Shown here piece after piece: positions 8,615 to 17,437 of a stretch of DNA of 64,000 nucleotides. This DNA comes from JANLVI01 sp031363915 (GTDB taxonomy: Bacteria > Vulcanimicrobiota > Vulcanimicrobiia > Vulcanimicrobiales > Vulcanimicrobiaceae). A model generated the notes under the pieces. It was not told the origin of the DNA. It ran no database searches and saw only the letters and a list, made by a program, of their open reading frames with translations. The stretch lies in the NCBI GenBank assembly GCA_031363915.1, contig JANLVI010000039.1, forward strand, positions 50,819-114,818, in the 5' to 3' direction. The stretch's first letter is position 1, and every line of letters begins with the position of its first letter. A program made the translations under genes and the position numbers.

Positions 8615-8641
8615 CGGCTCGCGAGTAATCGCGGGCCGTTT
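8615..8641 (+). terminator. Hairpin after tRNA-Val, possible terminator
   Basis: CGGCTCGCGA pairs with TCGCGGGCCG (ten pairs, one G-U) around a GTAA tetraloop and is followed by only three T residues. It may end the tRNA transcript or partly read through into thrS. Confidence 0.5.
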
Positions 8642-8682
8642 GCATGCATGCATGCCGAGGCATTGCATCCGTAAACGCTAAA

Positions 8683-10413
8683 ATGGACCGAGTGATTTCC
8701 GATATGTCGACCACGATTGAAGCCCTGCGGCACACCGCCGCCCACGTCCTCGCGTATGCCGTACAGGATCTCTTTCCCGAGGCCAAGCCCACGATTGGGC
8801 CGGCGATCGAGACCGGCTTTTATTACGACTTCGGCCGCGAGACGCCGTTTACGCCCGAGGATCTCGAAAAACTCGAGAAGCGCATGCGCGAAATCGTTGC
8901 GGCGAACTACGAGATGACGGGCGAGCAAGTGACGCGTGAAGTCGCGCTCGAACGCTTCAAAGACAACGAATTCAAAGCGGAGATCGCGCGCGAGATTCCC
9001 GAGGGCGATCCGATATCGCTCTACACGATCGGCAAATTTACCGATCTCTGCCGCGGCGGCCACGCTCACACAACCGGCGAAATCAAAGCCCTCAAACTCA
9101 TGAGCGTTGCGGGTGCGTACTGGCGCGGCGACGAGCACAAGCCGATGCTGCAGCGCATCTACGGCACGGCGTTCCCGACGCAGCAAGAACTCGATGAGTA
9201 TCTCGCGTTTCTCGAAGAAGCCGCCAAACGCGATCATCGCAAGCTCGGCACGGAACTCGGCCTGTATTCCGTTGAGGAAGACGCCGGCGGGGGCCTCGTG
9301 TTCTGGCACCCCAAAGGCGCGCTGGTGCGTGGCATCGTCGAAGACTTTATTCGCGAGGGTCTACGCGAGCGCGGCTATCTCCCGGTCATCACGCCGCATA
9401 TCGTGCACGAGAAACTCTACGAAACCTCGGGACATCTCGAGAATTTCGCGCACGGCATGTTCGGACCGATCGAAGTCGAGGGTCAGCGTTTCCGCCTCAA
9501 ACCGATGAACTGTCCCGGGCATATCCTCATCTATCGCAGCGAGGGCCACTCGTACCGCGATCTTCCGCTGCGCTTCTCGGAATTCGGCACGGTCTACCGG
9601 TTCGAGCGCAGCGGCACGCTGCACGGGCTCACACGCGTGCGCGGCTTCACGCAAGACGACGCCCATCTCTTCTGCACGCCCGAACAGCTGCAAGGCGAGT
9701 TCGAGTCGACGCTCGATGAGGCGCTGCGCCTGATGAAGGCGTTCCAGTTCGATGACTTCGAGTACTTTCTCTCGACGCGCGAGCATCGCGAACCAACGGA
9801 CGAAATCGCCGAAGCCGCGATCCGTCAGGCGCTCGAATCGCGTAACATTCCCTACAAACTCGACGCGGGCGGCGGCGCGTTCTACGGCCCCAAACTCGAC
9901 ATCAACCTGCACGACGCCATCGGCCGCAAATGGCAACTCGGCACGGTGCAAGTGGACTTCATCTTGCCCGAGCGCTTCGATTTGAAGTATCGCGCAAGCG
10001 ACGGTGCCGATCATCGTCCCGTCATGATCCACCGCGCCCTCGCCGGTTCGATGGAACGCTTCTTCGGCGTCCTCATCGAGCATTTCGGCGGCAACTTCCC
10101 CGCCTGGCTCGCGCCCACGCAAGCCGTCATCGCACCAATCTCCGAGCACCAGCTCGACTACGCATACGGCGTGCGCGACGAACTCCGCAAGCAAGGCTTC
10201 CGCATCGACGTCGATCCCTCGAACGAGAAGCTCGGCTACAAAATCCGCCACTGGAAAACGCAGAAACTGCCCTACATCCTCGTCGTCGGGAAAACGGAAG
10301 CGGCCGATGGCCTCGTAAGCGTCAATCAGCGCGGCGTGGAAGCGAAACGCGAACCGATCACCGTCTCTGCCTTCGCCGAAGAACTTCGCGCGGCAATCGA
10401 GGCTCGCGCCTAG
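8683..10413 (+). CDS. thrS: Threonyl-tRNA synthetase lacking the TGS domain
   Basis: The enzyme charges tRNA-Thr. The protein begins directly at the N2 editing domain, whose metal/active-site motifs HTAAHVLAYA and CRGGHAHT are present. The class II core follows (motif 2 around FRLKPMNCPGH, RVRGFTQDDAH; motif 3 near MIHRALAGSMERFFG) and then the C-terminal anticodon-binding domain. The N-terminal TGS domain of about 60 residues found in E. coli ThrRS is absent. ATG 8683 is used; ATG 8704 is an alternative and neither has a strong RBS. A palindromic GCATGCATGCATGC lies 27 bases upstream. Confidence 0.93.
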   Translation: MDRVISDMSTTIEALRHTAAHVLAYAVQDLFPEAKPTIGPAIETGFYYDFGRETPFTPEDLEKLEKRMREIVAANYEMTGEQVTREVALERFKDNEFKAEIAREIPEGDPISLYTIGKFTDLCRGGHAHTTGEIKALKLMSVAGAYWRGDEHKPMLQRIYGTAFPTQQELDEYLAFLEEAAKRDHRKLGTELGLYSVEEDAGGGLVFWHPKGALVRGIVEDFIREGLRERGYLPVITPHIVHEKLYETSGHLENFAHGMFGPIEVEGQRFRLKPMNCPGHILIYRSEGHSYRDLPLRFSEFGTVYRFERSGTLHGLTRVRGFTQDDAHLFCTPEQLQGEFESTLDEALRLMKAFQFDDFEYFLSTREHREPTDEIAEAAIRQALESRNIPYKLDAGGGAFYGPKLDINLHDAIGRKWQLGTVQVDFILPERFDLKYRASDGADHRPVMIHRALAGSMERFFGVLIEHFGGNFPAWLAPTQAVIAPISEHQLDYAYGVRDELRKQGFRIDVDPSNEKLGYKIRHWKTQKLPYILVVGKTEAADGLVSVNQRGVEAKREPITVSAFAEELRAAIEARA

Positions 10414-10502
10414 AGGCCGCGCGGCCAGCGCTTTCTGAAGCTTGGCCGAAACCTTACGCGCGTAGGCGGTGCATCGCGAGACTCGACCGCGAAGAAGCTG
10501 GA

Positions 10503-11504
10503 ATGCAGTTGCGGCACCTCGTCCTCGCCGCGCTCGGCGCGCTGGCGCTCTCGACGTGCGGAGGCAGCCAAACCGGCGGGTCGACCTCGACCGCAACCCC
10601 TCTCGTCGTCGTTGCCGCATCGATCCCGATTCCGCACACGTTTGCAGCCGTGCTGCAGAACGTCGGCGAGAACGGGCCGGGCGATAGCGCCCGCATCGAT
10701 GCACTCGCGGCATCACCCTACGATGCAATCCTTATCGACGAAATCGGTACGTCGTCGAGCGCCTTCGCATCGACGCAAAATGCGATTATCGCGCGCCTCC
10801 ATGCAAGCGCCGGTACGACGTTCACGCACAAGACTGTCTACGGCTACGTCAACATCGGCGAGGCCGAATCGTTTCGTTCGTATTGGCAGCCCGCGTGGCA
10901 GCCGGGTTCGCCTTCGTTCATTCTGAGCGGAACCGACCCAAATGGTTTCTCCGGCGACTATCCGGTGAATTTTGGAAGTCCGGAATGGCAATCCATCGTC
11001 TACGGATCTCATGCGAGTCTGATCGATCGCGCGATCGCCGACGGCTTCGACGGCGTGTATCTCGACTGGGTAACGGGCTACAATTTCGCGCCGGTGCAGG
11101 CGCTCGATCCGAACGCGCAATTCACGATGACGACGTTCGTTGCCGCAATCTCCGCCTATGCGAAAGCCAAGCGACCCGGCTTCGTCATCATCGCGCAGAA
11201 CGCGCCCGAACTCGCCGCCGATCCGCGCTACACGCGAGCCGTCGATGCCGTGCTCCAGGAGGATCTGTTTTACGCCAACTCCGCAACCCAAGCCGGAGAC
11301 ATCGCCCAATCCCCGGCCGTGACCGCGAATCTTTTGCGTGAGTTCTCCGTCCTCGAAGCAGGCGGAAAGACGATTTTCTCGATCGACTACGCCACGACAG
11401 CGGCCAACGCCGCGGACGCCTATCGACGTGCCAAGGGCGCCGGCATCGTCGAGTACGTCGGCAATCGCGCTCTGGGAGCGCTCAGTTCCTTTCCGCCGCT
11501 TTAG
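10503..11504 (+). CDS. GH114-like (TM1410/MJ1477-type) TIM-barrel lipoprotein
   Basis: A short signal peptide ends in a lipobox-like LSTCGGS, so this 333-residue protein is probably a lipoprotein outside the inner membrane. The body matches the endo-alpha-1,4-polygalactosaminidase-like family: YGYVNIGEAESFR, PEWQSIVYG, the candidate catalytic DGVYLDWV, and IAQNAPEL. Such enzymes cleave galactosamine-rich exopolysaccharide. A longer in-frame reading begins inside thrS and is rejected. Its last 23 bases overlap the convergent MFS gene. Confidence 0.78.
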   Translation: MQLRHLVLAALGALALSTCGGSQTGGSTSTATPLVVVAASIPIPHTFAAVLQNVGENGPGDSARIDALAASPYDAILIDEIGTSSSAFASTQNAIIARLHASAGTTFTHKTVYGYVNIGEAESFRSYWQPAWQPGSPSFILSGTDPNGFSGDYPVNFGSPEWQSIVYGSHASLIDRAIADGFDGVYLDWVTGYNFAPVQALDPNAQFTMTTFVAAISAYAKAKRPGFVIIAQNAPELAADPRYTRAVDAVLQEDLFYANSATQAGDIAQSPAVTANLLREFSVLEAGGKTIFSIDYATTAANAADAYRRAKGAGIVEYVGNRALGALSSFPPL

Positions 11505-12681
11505 CGGGCACGTCCGCAACGATGTGTCCCGACCAGAACACACGCGTGAGGATGACCGCGACGGCTTGTACGCCGACGACCAGTGCAACCGTCGCGGGCC
11601 AACCGCCCTGCATCCACGTCACCGCGGGCACGATCGCGCCGAGTCCGCCCCCCGCGTAGTAGACCATGATGTAGAGCGACGCTGCCGTCGAGCGTTGGGC
11701 GCCCGCGATTCGCCCCACGTATCCTTGCGAGGCGGCCTGCGCGACGAACACGCCGGTCGATGTCAGGGCTAAGCCGAGGACGACGATCCAAAGAACGTGG
11801 ACGAGCGTAAAAACGATCCCGCAGGCGCTCGCGACCATCGCGAGCGTGAGCGTGAACCGATTGCCGCAGCGGTCGATCAAACGGCCGGAGATCGGTGCCG
11901 CGATCGCACCGGCCAGATACACGAAAAATACGTTGCCGAGCGCCACCGTCGAGAGGCCGAACGGTACGTCGGCAAGATAGAACGTCGCATACGTGAACGT
12001 CGCCGTCAACGTGAAGAGAATCGTCCCGCCGACAAGGTAGGTCGCGACCATTTCAGGGCGGCGTACGAACCCGCCGATCGCCGCGAGCGATTCGCGCAAC
12101 GATGCGGATGGACGGAATTTCGTCGCGCGCGGGAGTGCCGCGAAAACGACGAGTGCGCCCGCCAGATTGAGGAAACCGAGCGCGACGAACGCCGTCTGCC
12201 AATTCGCTACTGGCGTGATCACGGCGGTGAGATACCGTCCGAGAAAACCGCCGAACACGTTGCCGCCGATGTACGCACCAACGGCTTGGCCCGCGACCGC
12301 GACCGGAAATTCTTCGGCGATATACGCAAGCGTCACGGCAAAAACACCCGGCATCAGGAGCCCTTGCGCGAACCGCCAGGCTACGAGCGTCGGGAGCATC
12401 GTTGCGCTCGCCGTACCGAAAGTGATGAGGGCGAGAATGAGGATCGAGGTCACGATGATTCGCTTGCGCCCGACCCGGTCGGCAAGCGGTCCGATGAACG
12501 GGGCGGCGAGCGCGCAGGCGAAGATCGGCGCCGAGATCGTCGCGCCCACGGCGGCCTCGCTTGCGTGAAAGAGCGTACGGAATTCCGGTAGGAGGGGCTG
12601 CGTGGCATACATGTCCAGGAAGGCTGTGCCGCCGCAGAACGCAAGCGCCACGTAGCGGAGGATCACGTCTGCTGTTTTCAC
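11482..12681 (-). CDS. Major facilitator superfamily transporter (YnfM-like)
   Basis: The 399-residue protein has about twelve hydrophobic segments and the MFS motif A equivalent GPLADRVGRKRIIV between helices 2 and 3. The opening TAFLDMYATQPLLPEF resembles drug/arabinose-efflux-type members such as YnfM. Export of small hydrophobic or sugar compounds is likely, but the substrate is unknown. The GTG start immediately follows the TAG of the marC-like gene, so the two are likely translated from one mRNA. Confidence 0.85.
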   Translation of the reverse strand: MKTADVILRYVALAFCGGTAFLDMYATQPLLPEFRTLFHASEAAVGATISAPIFACALAAPFIGPLADRVGRKRIIVTSILILALITFGTASATMLPTLVAWRFAQGLLMPGVFAVTLAYIAEEFPVAVAGQAVGAYIGGNVFGGFLGRYLTAVITPVANWQTAFVALGFLNLAGALVVFAALPRATKFRPSASLRESLAAIGGFVRRPEMVATYLVGGTILFTLTATFTYATFYLADVPFGLSTVALGNVFFVYLAGAIAAPISGRLIDRCGNRFTLTLAMVASACGIVFTLVHVLWIVVLGLALTSTGVFVAQAASQGYVGRIAGAQRSTAASLYIMVYYAGGGLGAIVPAVTWMQGGWPATVALVVGVQAVAVILTRVFWSGHIVADVPAKAAERN

Positions 12682-13323
12682 CTACGCCGGGTGATGGAAG
12701 AGTGAGCTCTCCAGCAAACCGTTGAGAATAAACTGAATCGAAAGCGCCGCAAGGATGATGCCGAGCAGCCGAGTGACGACGTGAACGCCGGTCGTGCCGA
12801 TGACGCGTAGCACGAGCGTCGCCCCGCGCATACAGAGCCATGTGACGAGCAGCGCGACGGTAAACGCAACGACGACGATTGCGATGCGCGTCGGATCGAG
12901 GTGCGTGAGGTTGACGAGCAGCAACACCGTTGCGATCGTACCGGGCCCGGCGATCATCGGAACGGCGAGCGGAAAGACGGCGGGGTTATCACTATGCGCG
13001 GCCTCGCGCTCTTCTTCGTCGGTTTGCTTGGTGCCGGTCTTGCGCGCGAAGAGCATGTCGATCGAGATCAGGAAGAGCAGCAGGCCGCCGGCGATCGTAA
13101 ATGCGGCAAGAGTAATGCCCAGATAGTCGAGCAGCGCGCGTCCCGCGAGTCCCATCACGATAATCACGCCGGCGGAGATTAGGATTGCGCGATCGACGAC
13201 GGCGTTCCGCGCGCGTGGCGTGGCATCGGCCGTCACGGCAAGCACGAGCGGGATCATGCCCACGGGATCGATGATGGTGAACGCCGTGGCGAAAGCTGTC
13301 GCGGCAAAGTGCAGATCGATCAT
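12682..13323 (-). CDS. MarC-family integral membrane protein
   Basis: The 213-residue protein has six hydrophobic helices with the family signatures FTIIDPVGMIPL near the N-terminus and FPLAVPMIAGPGTIATV in the centre. MarC proteins are inner-membrane proteins of undefined function, formerly linked to multiple antibiotic resistance. The ATG at 13323 follows GGAAGGG at good spacing. It leads a two-gene unit with the MFS gene. Confidence 0.87.
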   Translation of the reverse strand: MIDLHFAATAFATAFTIIDPVGMIPLVLAVTADATPRARNAVVDRAILISAGVIIVMGLAGRALLDYLGITLAAFTIAGGLLLFLISIDMLFARKTGTKQTDEEEREAAHSDNPAVFPLAVPMIAGPGTIATVLLLVNLTHLDPTRIAIVVVAFTVALLVTWLCMRGATLVLRVIGTTGVHVVTRLLGIILAALSIQFILNGLLESSLFHHPA

Positions 13324-13369
13324 TCGGTCCCTTCCCGCACGTGCGGCGAAATCGCCTCTCGCGGTTCGC

Positions 13370-14167
13370 TCAGCTGCGCTGCTCGCGCGGGCAGTAATAC
13401 AAGGTCCGCGCCGCGACGAGGGCACGCTCGACGGTCGCGCCGCAACGGCGGCACGCTTCGCCCGTTCGGTGATAAACATAAAACGAATCGCCGCGCGAGA
13501 CGCGGCCGCTCGCGCGCGGACGATCCGCGGGATCTGTCGTCACGATGCGTCCGGCGCGGACGCCCGCACGCATGAGCTTAGCGAGATCCGCCCAAGCGGC
13601 ATCGAACACGGTGCGGTCGAGCGACGTGCCCGGAGCGAACGGATCGATCGCGTGGCGATAGAGAATCTCCGCGCGGTAGATGTTACCGATCCCGGCGATG
13701 ACCGATTGATCCATGAATAATTGCGCGAGCGACACGCGACTCTTGGCGATCCGCGCGTACGCGCGATCGGGGTCGGCATCCGGACGCAGCGGATCGGGAC
13801 CGAGCCGCCGCAAAATCGCATCGCGCTCTTCGGGAGCGATAACGTCGCAGGCGGCGGGTCCGCGCAGGTCGAGCCAGACGGTCTTGGTCTCCATCCGCAT
13901 CCGGAGCGCACCGACGGGCTCGGGGGCCGGCTCCTGACCGCTGCGAACCCTGCCGTACAACCCCAAGTGCACGTGCAAGAACAGCTCGTCGCCAAAATCG
14001 TAAAACAGGTGCTTGCCGTGCGCGTCGATCCCGGCCAGCCGCCGTCCGTCGAGCAACGCCGCGCTATCTGCAAAGCGCTCCATGATCGTTGAGATGCGCA
14101 CCTTTTTCCCGACGAAGAGCGGACGTTGATCGCGGGCAAGGCGGTGGATCGTGTGACCTTCAGGCAT
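13370..14167 (-). CDS. Fpg/Nei-family DNA glycosylase (endonuclease VIII-like)
   Basis: The protein begins MPEGHTIHR; after methionine removal Pro is the catalytic nucleophile and Glu follows it, as in Nei enzymes. The helix-two-turn-helix is visible in QSVIAGIGNIYRAEIL. The C-terminus holds a zinc finger, CRRCGATVER...YYCPREQ. It repairs oxidised bases by base excision. The ATG at 14167 is required to place Pro at position 2. The stop lies 46 bases before the marC-like start, so they may be linked. Confidence 0.9.
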   Translation of the reverse strand: MPEGHTIHRLARDQRPLFVGKKVRISTIMERFADSAALLDGRRLAGIDAHGKHLFYDFGDELFLHVHLGLYGRVRSGQEPAPEPVGALRMRMETKTVWLDLRGPAACDVIAPEERDAILRRLGPDPLRPDADPDRAYARIAKSRVSLAQLFMDQSVIAGIGNIYRAEILYRHAIDPFAPGTSLDRTVFDAAWADLAKLMRAGVRAGRIVTTDPADRPRASGRVSRGDSFYVYHRTGEACRRCGATVERALVAARTLYYCPREQRS

Positions 14168-14220
14168 CAGTTTGTAAGGACGCCGCAACGCTCGGCGACG
14201 CTCCCGCGGTTACACGATCC

Positions 14221-15213
14221 GTGCTGCTACTTGGAATCGAAACCTCGTGCGATGACACCGCGACCGCCGTCGTGCAAGACGGCGCGCGCGTGCTCTCGAG
14301 CGTCTCGACCAATCAGGATGAATTCCACGCAAAGTACGGCGGGATCGTTCCGGAGATCGCAAGCCGTCAGCACGTCGCCTTACTCTCCGCGGCGATCGAA
14401 GATGCGTTGCAGCGTGCGGATACGCCGCTTGCCGGGATCGACGGGATCGCGGTCACGGTGGGCCCGGGACTCATCGGCAGCCTCGTCGTGGGCGTTGCCG
14501 CAGCGAAGGCCCTCGCGTTTGCTACCGGCAAGCCACTCTACGCGGTGAACCATTTGCACGGGCACATCTTCGCGCCGTTTCTCGATACCGGCATCGAGCC
14601 GACGTATCCGTTTCTCGCACTGCTCGTCTCGGGCGGCCACTCGCAAATCGTCGCCGTCGACGGTCCGCGCGCGATGCGCGTACTTGGCCGGACGCGCGAC
14701 GACGCCGCGGGTGAGGCGTTCGACAAAACAGCACGATTGCTCGGCCTTCCGTTTCCCGGCGGACCGGCGCTCGATGCGCTCGCGCGCGAGGGCGATGCGA
14801 AAGCCATCGCATTTCCGCGCCATCGCCCGGAGAAAGGCACCCTCGACATGTCGTTCTCCGGTGTCAAAACTTCAGCCCGCTATCTGCTCGAAAAGGAACC
14901 CGGTCGCGATCGCGCCGACGTTGCCGCATCGTTTCAAGCAGCCGTCGTCGACGTGCTGATGGACAGACTTGCGACCGCCGCGAAGGACGCGCAGTACAGG
15001 TGCGCGGTACTCTCCGGCGGCGTCGCGGCAAATTCGGCGTTGCAAACAGCCTTTGCCGCGTGGAGTAAGCAGACCGGCATCCCCGGCTACATCCCCGCGA
15101 AGAAGTACTGCACCGACAACGCGGCGATGATCGCAGCAGCAGCCGACCGGCAAGGTGGAAGGCGCGTCGATGCCGCAACCCTCGCCGCCGACCCCAACCT
15201 CGCGTTCGTCTAG
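14221..15213 (+). CDS. tsaD: tRNA N6-adenosine threonylcarbamoyltransferase
   Basis: TsaD transfers the threonylcarbamoyl group to A37 of ANN-decoding tRNAs together with TsaB and TsaE. The sequence starts VLLLGIETSCDDT and contains the metal-binding HLHGH, then SGGHSQIV and a C-terminal SGGVAANSAL. At 330 residues it is of normal length. The GTG at 14221 matches the family start though no clear RBS is visible. Its TAG and the TAG of purN on the opposite strand share the palindrome CTAG. Confidence 0.95.
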   Translation: MLLLGIETSCDDTATAVVQDGARVLSSVSTNQDEFHAKYGGIVPEIASRQHVALLSAAIEDALQRADTPLAGIDGIAVTVGPGLIGSLVVGVAAAKALAFATGKPLYAVNHLHGHIFAPFLDTGIEPTYPFLALLVSGGHSQIVAVDGPRAMRVLGRTRDDAAGEAFDKTARLLGLPFPGGPALDALAREGDAKAIAFPRHRPEKGTLDMSFSGVKTSARYLLEKEPGRDRADVAASFQAAVVDVLMDRLATAAKDAQYRCAVLSGGVAANSALQTAFAAWSKQTGIPGYIPAKKYCTDNAAMIAAAADRQGGRRVDAATLAADPNLAFV

Positions 15214-16334
15214 CGCTCGAGCGTCCACGCGCGGATCGCCGCTGCAACCGCGCGATGTTCGAGCGGATGGAGAGCGTTTGCGAGCGCTTCTTCTTTGACG
15301 TTATTGGAGACCGCGTACGGAATGCGCGTGATCGGTTCGCCGCGATCCGGTTTGTCGGTTACGCGGTGCACGGTGACGCCCGACCAGCGCACGCCCATCG
15401 CCGCCTGATCGCGGATCGCTGTTGCGCCGCGATACACCGGCAACACCGTGCCGTCGGGATACGCGATCGTATCGCTTGAGGTATCGAACGGTAAGAACGC
15501 CGGGTGAACGTTGAGCAGCTCGGGGAAGCGCTCCAAAAACGTTTTGTTCAGCAGATGCATCCAACCGAGCGATAGCACGAGTTCCGGGTTGCTCGAAGAA
15601 ACGGTTTCGAGAAGCTTCTCATCGTAGGCATCGCGCGTTTGACGGACTTTGTCCCACACGAGCGGATGCACGCTTTGAATTTTCGCGCGCTGCGCGCGCA
15701 CCAGTGCCTGCGCGTCTTTTTTATTCGCGATCACCGAGACGATCTCGATCGGCAGCGAACCATCGCGCACGTGATCGATCACCGCCTGCGCATTCGTACC
15801 GTCACCTGAAGCAAGGATCGTCGTGCGATACTTCTTCTGTTCTTCGACTTCGTATTCGTCGACGGTCTCGGCGCCCACGACGCGTTTATAGTACGCGATG
15901 AGCCGCTCACCGCCGACGGCGGGGATCAGCGCTTGCGTGTAGCCGACTTGTCGTAGACCGATGAGCGCCGCAGCCAAGAGCAATTCGCCGATGCCGGTTT
16001 TGCGATGATCGCGTTTGATACCAAACGGGCCGAAGATGCCGACGCCGTCCACTCCCGCCCGGCGTTTGAGCCAACGAAACGGCAGACCGCGCGCATCGAA
16101 TGCCGCGAAGCCGACGATTTCATCATGCTGCTCCACGATGAAACACTGCGACTTGCGCGTTTCGCTCGACCACGTACTCGGACCGAAGACGAGGTCGATC
16201 CAGGAGAGTACGCGTTCGTTCGGCCGGGGGATTTGCCGCAGGTTGTAGCCGCGTTTCGTCGCCTCGGCGGAGAGTTTGCCGAGTTCGTCGGAGCCGTATT
16301 TTTCGCCGGTAATATCGGCGAGCAGATTTTGCAC
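15210..16334 (-). CDS. purN: GNAT acetyltransferase-like domain fused to PurN-type formyltransferase
   Basis: The C-terminal half (about residues 168-374) is a glycinamide ribonucleotide formyltransferase: ILASGDGTNAQAV near its start, catalytic NVHPAF and the TDKPDRGEPI aspartate segment. It would convert GAR to FGAR with 10-formyl-THF. The first 165 residues form a separate domain with GNAT features: beta strands around FIVEQHDEIVGFAAF, the acetyl-CoA loop HRKTGIGELLLAAAL and AYYKRVVGAE. Typical PurN is about 200 residues. The GTG start abuts the purM stop (TAAGTG), so the two genes are coupled. Confidence 0.85.
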   Translation of the reverse strand: MQNLLADITGEKYGSDELGKLSAEATKRGYNLRQIPRPNERVLSWIDLVFGPSTWSSETRKSQCFIVEQHDEIVGFAAFDARGLPFRWLKRRAGVDGVGIFGPFGIKRDHRKTGIGELLLAAALIGLRQVGYTQALIPAVGGERLIAYYKRVVGAETVDEYEVEEQKKYRTTILASGDGTNAQAVIDHVRDGSLPIEIVSVIANKKDAQALVRAQRAKIQSVHPLVWDKVRQTRDAYDEKLLETVSSSNPELVLSLGWMHLLNKTFLERFPELLNVHPAFLPFDTSSDTIAYPDGTVLPVYRGATAIRDQAAMGVRWSGVTVHRVTDKPDRGEPITRIPYAVSNNVKEEALANALHPLEHRAVAAAIRAWTLER

Positions 16335-17351
16335 TTACGTGCGAGGCGCGTGGACGACCACAGGCGGTTGCCCTTCGAGACGTTTCTCGACCCAACCGAT
16401 GACTTTCGCTCCGGGTACGGCAGCTATGGCTTTTTCGGCATCGAGGTTCGGCAGAATTATCGTATACCCCACCCCCATGTTGAACGTACGGTAGCGTTCT
16501 TCGTGTCCGAGCTGCCCGCGGCGCACGAGTTCGGTGAAGATCGCGGGCACGTCCCAGCGCTCCGCTTCGAACACGGCTTTGAGACCTTCGGGCAGCGTGC
16601 GCGGCACGTTCTCGAGCAGCCCGCCGCCGGTGATGTGGGCCATCGCCTTCACATCGGCGACCGCTTGAATTTTGCGCACGGCCTCGTAATATGAGGGATG
16701 CTCTTTGAGCAGCAGATCGGCAAAGGTTGCATCGGCAAAGGGATGCAGATATTCATCTTCGCTAATCAGCTTGCGCGCGAGCGTGTAGCCGTTGGTGTGC
16801 AGGCCGACCGACGGCAACCCGACGAACGCATCGCCCACGGCGACGCGTTCGCGATCGGGGACGGCATCGACGTCAACCATCCCGACGATCGTGCCGGCAA
16901 GGTCGAAGTCGCCGGGTTGGTAGAGCCCCGGCATTTCGGCCGTCTCTCCGCCCAGCAGCGCCATATTGTGGTCCCGGCATGCGCGATGGACGCCGGCGAC
17001 CAAATTCGCGGCAACCTGTGGATCGAGCTTTCCGACTGCGAGGTAGTCGAGAAAGAACAGCGGCGTTGCGCTCATCACAAGAATGTCGTTGACACAGTGG
17101 TTCACGAGGTCCGCGCCGACCTGATCGTAGCGCTCTAAGGCGGCAGCGATGAGGATCTTCGTCCCAACGCCATCGGCCGAGCCGACAAGGGCCCTCCTCT
17201 CATCCCCCGGCAGCCTAAAGAGCCCGCTAAAGCCGCCGATGCCACCAATTTGGTTGGGATGCGTCCAACTCTCCGTAACGGCGCGGTACTTGGCGACCGC
17301 TTCGTTCCCCGCGGCGATATCCACGCCCGCGCGCGCGTAAGCATCGGTCAT
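16335..17351 (-). CDS. purM: Phosphoribosylformylglycinamidine cyclo-ligase (AIR synthetase)
   Basis: PurM closes the imidazole ring, using ATP to turn FGAM into AIR. Family motifs are visible: the glycine-rich GGIGGFSGLF, SADGVGTKI, NDILVMSATPLFFLDY, LGGETAEMPGLY and the C-terminal HITGGGLLENVPR. At 338 residues it is full length. It is the first gene of a purM-purN pair reading leftward; pepA is divergent on the other side of an 86-bp spacer that must hold both promoters. Confidence 0.95.
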   Translation of the reverse strand: MTDAYARAGVDIAAGNEAVAKYRAVTESWTHPNQIGGIGGFSGLFRLPGDERRALVGSADGVGTKILIAAALERYDQVGADLVNHCVNDILVMSATPLFFLDYLAVGKLDPQVAANLVAGVHRACRDHNMALLGGETAEMPGLYQPGDFDLAGTIVGMVDVDAVPDRERVAVGDAFVGLPSVGLHTNGYTLARKLISEDEYLHPFADATFADLLLKEHPSYYEAVRKIQAVADVKAMAHITGGGLLENVPRTLPEGLKAVFEAERWDVPAIFTELVRRGQLGHEERYRTFNMGVGYTIILPNLDAEKAIAAVPGAKVIGWVEKRLEGQPPVVVHAPRT

Positions 17352-17437
17352 AACAGGGTGCGTCCAAGGCTACGCACGAAACGCTCGTTTTTGGTCATTT
17401 TCTAAGCCCACACGTTCCCTCTCCGGAAAGGTTCATC

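Noticed and set aside
9930..10502. Upstream extension of the GH114-like frame into thrS
   Set aside because: It lies inside thrS in another frame; the ATG at 10503 gives a signal peptide and lipobox.
15210..15710. Idea that the GNAT-PurN joint is a frameshift error between two genes
   Set aside because: The reading frame is continuous through the joint and the PurN part starts without its own start codon.
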